Below are positions 6,770 to 13,727 of a DNA stretch of 14,836 nucleotides, one piece after another. The stretch spans positions 1-14,836 of the forward strand of contig DDST01000168.1 in NCBI GenBank assembly GCA_002343485.1. The letters are read 5' to 3'. Origin of the DNA: Proteobacteria bacterium UBA2383. Lineage in GTDB: Bacteria; Pseudomonadota; Gammaproteobacteria; Competibacterales; Competibacteraceae. The notes beneath the pieces are model-generated. The model searched no databases. It had not been told where the DNA came from and saw only the letters and a program-made list of their open reading frames with translations. Each line of letters begins with the position of its first letter. The stretch's first letter is position 1. Both the position numbers and the translations under genes were made by a program.

Positions 6770-7448
6770 CTCTAGCCTGATTCAATTGAGCTGCCAAATA
6801 AGCCGACCCTCCCTGGTCCGGATGGACTCGTTGAATCAAACGCCGGTAAGCTGATTGGATATCCACACGGGTTGCCCCCGGCGACAAGCCGAGGATTTGG
6901 TAAGCCTCCGCCTGGCTCATCATCCCAGGACTCCCTGGCGATTCCCGATAGCCAGCATCATGCAACCGCTCCCGCCACGTGGATTCAGCATGACGATCCA
7001 GATAAGACTCTAAAACTGCCACCGATTGTGAATCCACCTGACACTCACGCCAAAGCGTCAATAACTCTGAAAGTGTCAGGTCATGTAAGGCGCGACCGGC
7101 AAAGCAGCCTTCCTGGATCTGGCCAACCATCACGCCACTAGCATGATCTAACGTCATATACAGAAAACGGGTTCTCACAGCGGACTGCTGCGAGGAATCT
7201 TTTCCTCTCGAAGAAGCAGAAGAAGGTGACGGAACATGCAGCCAGCGAAGCAGGAGAGGAACTAACACGGCAAGGAGTGGTAAGGCTTCAATACCGCCTC
7301 GAACTGTCAACAGCAGCAGAAAGCCTACAGCACCCACTGCGAGCACAGCGCGGCTCAGATTTACCCCCCCCAGTGAACGACGAAGCCGGCGGGTTAAAAA
7401 ATACAGCCCAACCAGCGTGGCGGCAATAATCAGAGCACGTGCCAGCAT
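6747..7448 (-). CDS. Membrane-anchored J-domain (DnaJ-like) co-chaperone
   Basis: A 233-residue protein. Three hydrophobic segments near the N-terminus (about 2-19, 33-50 and 53-70) should anchor it in the inner membrane. A low-complexity Ser-rich linker (73-90) and a soluble middle region (93-170) follow, then a C-terminal J-domain (about 178-233) starting MSQAEAYQILGLSPGAT and carrying the essential HPD triad (209-211), which in this family stimulates the ATPase of DnaK-type Hsp70. The arrangement of an N-terminal anchor and a C-terminal J-domain recalls Tim14-like bacterial J-proteins rather than DnaJ, which has zinc and substrate domains. The start lies 7 nt after the stop of the VWA gene, so translation is likely coupled; no clear ribosome site is seen. 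It is the last gene of the phaC-containing array. The client protein is unknown. Confidence 0.9.
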   Translation of the reverse strand: MLARALIIAATLVGLYFLTRRLRRSLGGVNLSRAVLAVGAVGFLLLLTVRGGIEALPLLAVLVPLLLRWLHVPSPSSASSRGKDSSQQSAVRTRFLYMTLDHASGVMVGQIQEGCFAGRALHDLTLSELLTLWRECQVDSQSVAVLESYLDRHAESTWRERLHDAGYRESPGSPGMMSQAEAYQILGLSPGATRVDIQSAYRRLIQRVHPDQGGSAYLAAQLNQARDLLLGSK

Positions 7449-7455
7449 GAGAGGT

Positions 7456-8157
7456 TCAGAGTTGTTGAGTCAATCGACGGATCAAGCCACCTTGGTGCTT
7501 ACCAAATCTTTCCAGGGCTTGGCGGCCGCCTGCGGCGTAGACCGCAACGGCCTTGAGCAATTCACGCAATTGACGAGCGCTGCCGCTATTAAAGGCACAG
7601 TAAGCACCCCGGGTCAACCGGGCAATCTCCCGGAAACCTCGTGCGGCATCTGGATCGTGACCTTCTTGAAAGATAAAGGCAGGAACACCCTGTAGACCCA
7701 ACTGACCTGCCTGATTGCATAGAGGATCAACAGCTTCCTCCAGGCAATCACTAACAAGCACCAACGCATTTAGAGGACAGCGTTTAGTTTCCTGGATGGC
7801 GTGTTCAAGAACACAACTAATTTGCGTTAGGCCACCCCGGCATTGTACCGAGGTCATACGGTGCTGCAATTCATTAGCATCAGTCAACCAAGGTTCGACT
7901 TGGAATTCGCTATAACCTCGATACCAGACCAGTTGCATAGCTAATCCACCCGCTTCCGCCGCTGTGGCGAACATGTCACCTTGTAACTGGCAGGCTTGAT
8001 CCCAAGTTGGCTGCCGGCTAGCCGTAGCGTCAAGAGCGAAAAGCAGGCGGCCCCTGGCTTTTATAGTTGTTGCGGCCAGCGGGATGCGCGCCGCTTGCTG
8101 CAGGAATTCAGTCACCGCGCGATCAGTAGAAAGAGTAGGAAACTGCAAAGAAGCCAT
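7456..8157 (-). CDS. VWA-domain (MIDAS) protein of unknown function
   Basis: A 233-residue protein with no signal peptide or membrane segment. The fold is called from a complete-looking metal-ion-dependent adhesion site: a hydrophobic strand then DATAS (43-47), matching DxSxS/DxTxS, Thr111 in GGLTQ, and Asp137 at the end of the strand ALVLVSD (131-137). Von Willebrand A domains usually bind protein partners through a bound divalent ion. The start at 8157 (MASLQF) lies 13 nt downstream of the phaC stop. The same frame is open to 8415, but that extension would overlap phaC by more than 240 bp and is basic and low in structure, so it is rejected. No clear Shine-Dalgarno is present. Position between phaC and a membrane J-protein suggests a partner in the same process; this is inference. 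The specific family is not recognised. Confidence 0.85.
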   Translation of the reverse strand: MASLQFPTLSTDRAVTEFLQQAARIPLAATTIKARGRLLFALDATASRQPTWDQACQLQGDMFATAAEAGGLAMQLVWYRGYSEFQVEPWLTDANELQHRMTSVQCRGGLTQISCVLEHAIQETKRCPLNALVLVSDCLEEAVDPLCNQAGQLGLQGVPAFIFQEGHDPDAARGFREIARLTRGAYCAFNSGSARQLRELLKAVAVYAAGGRQALERFGKHQGGLIRRLTQQL

Positions 8158-8170
8158 ACGGTTACGCGCG

Positions 8171-10066
8171 CTATTTTTGTAAAACGTACTGCCCCGGTGC
8201 ATCATCGATCGGGTAAAAGCCTTTCTTTGGCATGCCCATCGACGGCGGTGCAACCTGTTGTTCTTCCGAATGCTCAACCAGCCATGCTTGCCAAGCGGGC
8301 CACCATGATCCTGATTCTTTGGGCGTTGTTGCTTGCCAAGTGTCGGGATCGATATAACGATCCTGGTCACCGCGTCCAGCCATTTGGTAGCTACGCCGCC
8401 TATGACCGGGTTCACTCACAATGCCAGCGTTATGCCCGCCGCTGGTCAGCAAAAAGGTCACCTGATCGGCATCCGCCAGCAGGTTGATCTTATACACCGA
8501 CCGCCACGGAGCAACGTGGTCCTGTTCGGTAGCGACGGTAAAAATGGGTACGCGAATATCGGAAATAGCAATTGGCCGATCATCGATTTTGTAATGACCC
8601 GTCGCCAATTCGTTTCTAAGAAAGATATGACGGAGATATTCCGAGTGCATACGGAAAGGCATGCGAGTTTGATCTGCATTCCAGGCCATCAAATCGTTCA
8701 ACGGCTGACGCTGACCGAGCAGGTAGTCATGAACCATACGCGACCAGATTAAATCATTGGAGCGCAACAATTGAAAAGCGCCAACCATCTGATCTGCGTC
8801 CAAATAACCTTGATCCCACATCATGTCTTCCAAGAAGGCCACCTGGCTTTCATTGATGAACAGCAACAGTTCACCCGCTTCGGAAAAATCGGTTTGGGCA
8901 GCGAATAAGGTCATGGTTTTCAGACGATGATCGCCCTCGCGAGCCATAGCGGCAGCGGTCAACGTCAGCAAGGTGCCACCTAGGCAGTAACCCACGGTAT
9001 GCACCCGGTCTGGCAAAATCGCGGTAATAGCATCCAAAGCTGCCATCACTCCATGCCGCCGGTAATCACTCATGCCAATATCACGATCATCGGCGGTTGG
9101 GTTTTTCCAGGAGATCATGAAAACCGTGTGCCCTTTCTCAACTAGATAGCGGACCATGGAGTTGTGTGGCGATAGGTCAAGAATGTAGTACTTCATGATC
9201 CAGGCTGGCACGATCAGAACCGGTTCGGCGTAAACCTGTTCCGTTGCCGGTTGATACTGAATCAGCTCCATCAGATGATTGCGAAAAATGACTTTGCCGG
9301 GCGTGACTGCCACATCACGGCCTACTACGAATTGTTCATCGTCCTTGGCCAACTGCTTGCCGGCAATCATTTTCTCCATGTCATCCATAAAATTGGTCCA
9401 ACCGCGCACCAGATTCTGGCCGCCTTCTTCCATGGTGGCCTTAAGAATCTCTGGATTCGTGAGCGGTTGGTTCGATGGCGAAAACATATCGAGAATCTGT
9501 CGAGTCACGAAGGAGACGATGGCATCGTTGTGTTTGTCAACGCCACGAGTACGGGTTGTGGCGTTGTACCACCATTGCTGGGTCAGTAAAAACGACTGGT
9601 AGATCAGGTTATAAGGCCATTGCCGCCAACTCTCGTTATCAAAGCGGTGGTCCTGAGGAAGCGGCTCGATGCAGGGTGGTGTGTCAGGTTCTTGGTAAGA
9701 TTTAAAGGCGTACAGCCCCAGCCGCACTATCTTGCGAATGGCTTTCTCATTAAGCAATGCCTGTTTTCCTGGAGACAAGCCAAGATGCATGAGCCAGTCG
9801 AAGTAGGCCATTGCCAGTACGGCGGGAGAGATTCCAGCGGTGCCGCGCGCCAGGTTGGCGTTGACCATCCGGTCGATGGTTTCAGGAATATGAGTGCCGA
9901 GTAAAGATCGCTCAATGTGGTAACCGCGATAGGTTGCCGATTCCGATTTTTCGCCAGCACGGCGGCCATGCGGGTGGATCGGCGCTTTCATGGGTGTCGT
10001 CTCCGCTTGAGCGACTGGAGTCGCTCGCGGAGAGCCGGTAGAAGTAGTGACCTTAGAATCTGGCAT
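8171..10066 (-). CDS. phaC: Class I poly(3-hydroxyalkanoate) synthase PhaC
   Basis: Polymerises (R)-3-hydroxyacyl-CoA into PHA on the surface of the granule, releasing CoA. The 631 residues match single-subunit class I synthases, which need no PhaE or PhaR partner. The N-terminal PhaC domain (about 60-270) precedes an alpha/beta-hydrolase core with VPAWIMKYYILDLSP (286-300) and the lipase-like box GYCLGGT (359-365) carrying the nucleophile Cys361. The rest of the triad is Asp516 in EQDH and His545 in GGHNAG. The first ~45 residues are Thr/Pro/Lys-rich and probably disordered; an alternative ATG at 9991 (residue 26) has a GGAG 9 nt upstream and cannot be excluded. The gene follows paaK by 48 bp and precedes the VWA gene by 13 bp. 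No phaB or phasin gene is visible, and the thiolase lies about 4 kb away on the other strand. Confidence 0.97.
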   Translation of the reverse strand: MPDSKVTTSTGSPRATPVAQAETTPMKAPIHPHGRRAGEKSESATYRGYHIERSLLGTHIPETIDRMVNANLARGTAGISPAVLAMAYFDWLMHLGLSPGKQALLNEKAIRKIVRLGLYAFKSYQEPDTPPCIEPLPQDHRFDNESWRQWPYNLIYQSFLLTQQWWYNATTRTRGVDKHNDAIVSFVTRQILDMFSPSNQPLTNPEILKATMEEGGQNLVRGWTNFMDDMEKMIAGKQLAKDDEQFVVGRDVAVTPGKVIFRNHLMELIQYQPATEQVYAEPVLIVPAWIMKYYILDLSPHNSMVRYLVEKGHTVFMISWKNPTADDRDIGMSDYRRHGVMAALDAITAILPDRVHTVGYCLGGTLLTLTAAAMAREGDHRLKTMTLFAAQTDFSEAGELLLFINESQVAFLEDMMWDQGYLDADQMVGAFQLLRSNDLIWSRMVHDYLLGQRQPLNDLMAWNADQTRMPFRMHSEYLRHIFLRNELATGHYKIDDRPIAISDIRVPIFTVATEQDHVAPWRSVYKINLLADADQVTFLLTSGGHNAGIVSEPGHRRRSYQMAGRGDQDRYIDPDTWQATTPKESGSWWPAWQAWLVEHSEEQQVAPPSMGMPKKGFYPIDDAPGQYVLQK

Positions 10067-10114
10067 GACTCTGCACCCTTTGCAAACGGAATGAGGGGTT
10101 AGACAGCGTGTTTA

Positions 10115-11422
10115 TTACTTTGATTGCTTGCGGTGATCAAGCACACGCACGGCCTTGCCTTCGGAACGAGGAATTTCACCGACCGGTTTGACTACCACCT
10201 TGGCAGCAACGCCGATGAAATCCTTAATGTCCTTTTGCGCCTTGTGCGCGACCCGGTCCATCGCGTCTTGACCTTGAGCAACCAATGGCGGGCTGCCTTC
10301 GACATTGACCGTCAGCATGTCGAGATTCCCCTCACGGAATACCTCCAACTGATAGAACGGTGACAGGGTTTCGGTCTGCATCAGGATCGCCTCGACCTGA
10401 GAGGGAAAGACGTTGACACCACGAATGATCAACATATCGTCAGTGCGCCCGGTGATACGTTTCATACGAACATGGGTGCGGCCACAACGGCAGGGGGCCG
10501 GGTCGAGCACCGAAATGTCACGGGTCCGGTAGCGGATGACCGGGAACGCCTCCTTGGTGAGTGAGGTAATCACAATCTCACCGGATTCACCGTAGGGGAT
10601 CGGTTGACCGGTGTCCACATCGACTGCCTCGATTAGGAAATGATCTTCGAAGATATGCAAACCGTTCTTGGCCTCGATGCACTCGATGCCCACTCCGGGG
10701 CCAATGACTTCGGATAGGCCATAGATGTCGATGGCATCGATACCCAGCCGCGATTCCAGTTCATAGCGCATCTCCTCGGTCCAGGGTTCTGCACCGAAGA
10801 CACCCACCTGCAAGGGCAGTTTGCGTAGATCCACATTCATGTCTTCGGCAGTTTCAGCGATGTTGAGCGCGTAAGAGGGGGTGCAGGATAGGCCGGTGGG
10901 CGCAAAGTCACGGATCAACATGATTTGACGCTGGGTTTGGCCGCCGGAGATGGGGGTGACCATCACGCCCAGTTCCTCCGCGCCGTAATGCAGGCCCAAA
11001 CCACCGGTGAAGAGTCCGTAACCGTAGGCGTTGTGCAGCCGGTCGCCGGGTCTCATGCCAGCGGCGGCCAGGCTGCGGGCCATGACCCGTGCCCATGTAT
11101 GGATATCGCGGCGGGTGTAGCCGACCACCGTCGGCTTGCCGGTGGTGCCGCTGGAGGCGTGGATACGCACCACCTGGCTGGCCGGTACAGCGAACATGCC
11201 GAAGGGGTAGTTCTCTCGCAGGTTTTCCTTCTTGGTGAAAGGCAGGAGATGCACGTCAGCGATAGATTGGATATGGTGCGGTTTGACGCCCAATTCATCC
11301 ATGGCTTCCCGGTAGTAGGGCACTGTCTGGTAGCAGCGCTCAACTGTGGCGCGCAGCCGGCGCCGTTGCAATTCCTGGAGTTCTTCGCGGGGCAGGGTTT
11401 CCTGATCGATGTCTAAAATCAT
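10115..11422 (-). CDS. paaK: Phenylacetate-CoA ligase family protein
   Basis: Adenylate-forming ligase that activates phenylacetate, or a related acid, to its CoA thioester with ATP through an acyl-AMP intermediate. The 435 residues from the ATG at 11422 fit the family. Motifs in order: P-loop-like ASSGTTGKPTVVGYT (89-103), DIYGLSE (232-238), YRTRD (298-302) and GRTDDMLIIRGVNVFPSQVE (325-344) at the hinge to the C-terminal domain; a CRCGRTH cluster (311-317) precedes the hinge. The frame runs up to a TTG at 11473, but ATG 11422 has GGAA 8 nt upstream and gives the normal N-terminus. The other phenylacetate-degradation genes (paaABCDE, paaG, paaZ) are absent, so the substrate may differ; supplying acyl-CoA for PHA is possible. 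A candidate promoter lies 60-90 bp upstream. Confidence 0.93.
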   Translation of the reverse strand: MILDIDQETLPREELQELQRRRLRATVERCYQTVPYYREAMDELGVKPHHIQSIADVHLLPFTKKENLRENYPFGMFAVPASQVVRIHASSGTTGKPTVVGYTRRDIHTWARVMARSLAAAGMRPGDRLHNAYGYGLFTGGLGLHYGAEELGVMVTPISGGQTQRQIMLIRDFAPTGLSCTPSYALNIAETAEDMNVDLRKLPLQVGVFGAEPWTEEMRYELESRLGIDAIDIYGLSEVIGPGVGIECIEAKNGLHIFEDHFLIEAVDVDTGQPIPYGESGEIVITSLTKEAFPVIRYRTRDISVLDPAPCRCGRTHVRMKRITGRTDDMLIIRGVNVFPSQVEAILMQTETLSPFYQLEVFREGNLDMLTVNVEGSPPLVAQGQDAMDRVAHKAQKDIKDFIGVAAKVVVKPVGEIPRSEGKAVRVLDHRKQSK

Positions 11423-11481
11423 GTGGCAGGTTCCGTTTGTGGTCTGGGGTTCATACCCAGCAATGTTAACCAAATTTCGAT

Positions 11482-11510
11482 TTGATAGGCCTCATGCGGC
11501 GCGTTTTCAA
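11482..11510 (-). promoter_or_regulatory. Candidate promoter for paaK-phaC-VWA-J-domain genes
   Basis: On the minus strand, TTGAAA (11510-11505) matches TTGACA at five of six positions and TATCAA (11487-11482) matches TATAAT at four, with a 17-bp spacer. The -35 overlaps the stop codon of the cytidylyltransferase gene. It would give paaK and phaC their own transcript, about 50 nt ahead of the paaK ATG. No terminator was found just upstream, so read-through from the lipid genes is also likely. Confidence 0.45.
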
Positions 11511-12451
11511 ACCGCAAAAAAATACCGTGTCAGATGAAAGAATATCGGTGCTGCGAAACTGACCGAGTCCATCCGGTCCATCATTCCGCCATGACCTTCG
11601 ATCATCGTTCCCCAATCCTTCGCGCCTAAACTCCGCTTCACCGCAGAAAGCACTAAGCCGCCGAGGAAGCCCATCAATACGGTCACGAACGCCATACCAG
11701 CCGCTTGCAGAAGGGTGAAAGGTGTGATCCACCACATGCTAGCGCCGATGAGCGTAGCGCCAACGCCGCCCCCGATAAAACCCTCAACGGTTTTCGATGG
11801 ACTCACGACCGGGGCAATCTTGGTTTTTCCAAAGATTTTGCCGAATACGTACTGGAGTACATCACTCATCTGAACCACGAGCAGTAGATAGAACAGTAGC
11901 AGTGCATTTTGTCCGCTATAGCCTGGGATATCGAGCAGCAATAAAGCGGGTACGTGACTGATGCAATAGATGGTCAGCATGATTCCCCATTGGATTTTCG
12001 CGCAGCGTTCCAAAAAGTGCTCAGGATCTTGATTGAGCGCGGATAGCGAGGGCAGAAGAAGGAATCCGTATACGGGGATAAAAATCGAAAACAGCGCATA
12101 CCACTCAAGGCCGATCAAGTAGTACTGCACCGGTATAAAGATAAAAAACGCTAACGATAACGCACGATGGTCGCTGGCGCGTGTTGGCGTCAAGGTGAGA
12201 AATTCTCTCAAGGTAAAAAATGAGATGAACGAAAACATAATGATCGTCGCGAGCTTACCGAGGAGAGAGGCGACGGCAAATATCGCAACCATGACCCACC
12301 ATGCCCGAACGCGCGCGTTCAAATTATCGATCACCGCTCGCCCGCTTTCGGTCTTGACGCGAAGACCCAGCAGCCAGCCGGTTATGGAAGCGATGAGCAA
12401 GAGGGTGACAACGCCGCCGGTCAACCAGAGAAATTTATCGTGCATGATCAT
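11507..12451 (-). CDS. Phosphatidate cytidylyltransferase (CdsA-like)
   Basis: Inner-membrane enzyme that turns phosphatidate and CTP into CDP-diacylglycerol, the activated lipid for head-group transfer. The 314 residues carry about eight hydrophobic segments. The C-terminal half has QMSDVLQYVFGKIFGKTKIAP (194-214), SPSKTVEGFIGG (217-228) and the family signature SAVKRSLGAKDWG (269-281) followed by GHGGMMDRMDS (286-296), with Asp292 and Asp295 as the expected metal-binding residues. The start codon overlaps the stop of the plsC-like gene by 4 bp (ATGA), a sign of translational coupling; a second ATG two codons later is equally usable. With its two upstream neighbours it resembles the ynbA/ynbB-type accessory phospholipid cluster of enterobacteria more than the housekeeping cdsA next to uppS or dxr. 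Confidence 0.92.
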   Translation of the reverse strand: MIMHDKFLWLTGGVVTLLLIASITGWLLGLRVKTESGRAVIDNLNARVRAWWVMVAIFAVASLLGKLATIIMFSFISFFTLREFLTLTPTRASDHRALSLAFFIFIPVQYYLIGLEWYALFSIFIPVYGFLLLPSLSALNQDPEHFLERCAKIQWGIMLTIYCISHVPALLLLDIPGYSGQNALLLFYLLLVVQMSDVLQYVFGKIFGKTKIAPVVSPSKTVEGFIGGGVGATLIGASMWWITPFTLLQAAGMAFVTVLMGFLGGLVLSAVKRSLGAKDWGTMIEGHGGMMDRMDSVSFAAPIFFHLTRYFFAV

Positions 12452-13047
12452 GCCAGCTCCACGACGGCTTGGCGGGCGCGTTCCAGAAATGCCGGTTTGC
12501 TTTCATCAGCAATGCGGTTCAGGACAGGGCCAAAGCGGACGGTGCAGATCAAAGGCACAGGGAAAAAGGTTCCCTTTGGCATGCACCGGTGAAGATTTTC
12601 CAAGTAGACCGGCACTAGCTCTACATTCGGGAAGCGCTCAGCAAGGTGAAATAGACCGGCTTTGAATGGGGCGGGCAGTGCTTGCCTATGGCGCGTTCCC
12701 TCGGGAAAGACAATCAGCGAGTCACCCTGTTCCAACGCGTCGATCAAAGGTTGCAGCGGGTCTGTGCTGGCGTCAGGGTGCGTTCGTTCGATGAAGACGG
12801 CATTGAATCCCTTTGAGGCCACGTACCTGCGGATAGCTCCTTGGTTCCAATAGTCGGCTGCTGCTACAGGACGTGTTTTGGCACGCAAACCGGGCGGCAA
12901 GGCGGCCCAAAGAGCGACCGTGTCAATATGGCTTGAGTGATTTGCAAAGTAGATTCGCTGCGCGTGGGAGGGCGTTGAACCTACCCAGCGGGGGAAGGCG
13001 CCGACAAGTATCCGCGTCAGACCGATCAAGAGGTTCGAGAGCCACAT
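12448..13047 (-). CDS. 1-acyl-sn-glycerol-3-phosphate acyltransferase (PlsC family)
   Basis: Adds a second acyl chain to lysophosphatidate to give phosphatidate, the substrate of the next gene's product. At 199 residues it is compact, as in many PlsC homologues. The two key blocks are present: NHSSHID (36-42), the HX4D catalytic box with His37 and Asp42, and FPEGTR (114-119) for the glycerol-phosphate. The pocket motif around 145-152 reads VPVYLENL. One hydrophobic N-terminal stretch (3-17) may dip into the membrane. The start at 13047 is 6 bp after the stop of the CDP-alcohol transferase gene, and its stop overlaps the CdsA-like start, so the three genes are almost certainly one operon. Only a weak AGG is visible as a ribosome site, consistent with coupling. 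Whether it is the sole PlsC of the cell cannot be told. Confidence 0.92.
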   Translation of the reverse strand: MWLSNLLIGLTRILVGAFPRWVGSTPSHAQRIYFANHSSHIDTVALWAALPPGLRAKTRPVAAADYWNQGAIRRYVASKGFNAVFIERTHPDASTDPLQPLIDALEQGDSLIVFPEGTRHRQALPAPFKAGLFHLAERFPNVELVPVYLENLHRCMPKGTFFPVPLICTVRFGPVLNRIADESKPAFLERARQAVVELA

Positions 13048-13053
13048 TGCGCA

Positions 13054-13689
13054 TCAGGGCCTATTCGTTTGCCGCAGTTGAATTGCTATGGCTCTGGACC
13101 GGGTTGCGCATGTTGCTAGCGATCCAAGCACTATCACAATACAAGCGGCTGTGAGGGCATATACGGTTCCGGTTGATGCGTGCTCGATGGCGCCAAGTAT
13201 GCAGCCTCCCGTCATCACGGCCATCCGGTGCGGTTTTGCCATTGGACCACGGAAGTCTTGCGGTAAACCGAGCGCGCCACCGAAAACCCGCACATAGGCT
13301 GTTAATACCGCTGCCAGCGCACCCAGCCAACCCAGGGAGGGCAGGCCGGTTGCGTAGCCCAGCGCTACAATGAGCACCGAATCAGCGATTCGATCAGGGA
13401 TTTCGTTAAAAAGCGGCCCCAGGGGAGACTGCTTGCCTCCTTCAATCGCGACCATTCCATCCAGCAGATTGCAGATCAGCCGTGCTTGAATGGCGATGGC
13501 ACATCCAAGTAATCCAACTGGAATTGGATACTTCACCAGTATCGCCGCGCCTATTGCGGCGAAAAAGATACTGGCTACCGAAATCTGGTCGGGTGAAATA
13601 GAGGTTTTCGCCAAAAACAAGGCCGCTTTTTGCGCCCACATACTGGATCGGGCCGCGATCGGACGCCGGTTGTTATTTGCATCGTTCAT
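13054..13689 (-). CDS. CDP-alcohol phosphatidyltransferase family protein with a variant motif
   Basis: Membrane enzyme family that transfers a phosphatidyl group from a CDP-activated lipid to an alcohol. The 211 residues have about five or six hydrophobic segments (near 40-52, 57-72, 103-116, 119-134, 155-168, 176-192). The signature normally reads DxxDGxxAR...GxxxDxxxD. Here residues 74-103 give NLLDGMVAIEGGK then GPLFNEIPDRIAD: Asp77, Gly78 and Ala81 are kept, but the first Asp is Asn74, the Arg is Ile82 and the third Asp is Asn95, with Asp99 and Asp103 following. The fold assignment is firm, but substrate and even activity are open. It recalls YnbA-type proteins, whose product is not settled. 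First gene of the lipid trio, 38 bp downstream of the TPR gene. No Shine-Dalgarno is seen before ATG 13689. Confidence 0.87.
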   Translation of the reverse strand: MNDANNNRRPIAARSSMWAQKAALFLAKTSISPDQISVASIFFAAIGAAILVKYPIPVGLLGCAIAIQARLICNLLDGMVAIEGGKQSPLGPLFNEIPDRIADSVLIVALGYATGLPSLGWLGALAAVLTAYVRVFGGALGLPQDFRGPMAKPHRMAVMTGGCILGAIEHASTGTVYALTAACIVIVLGSLATCATRSRAIAIQLRQTNRP

Positions 13690-13727
13690 TGTAATGGTAA
13701 TGTCTTACTGTTTATGGATCGTTTTGA

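Noticed and set aside
8158..8415. N-terminal extension of the VWA protein to an upstream ATG at 8415
   Set aside because: It would overlap the conserved 3' coding end of phaC and encodes a basic stretch without structure; the ATG at 8157 gives a normal gene junction.
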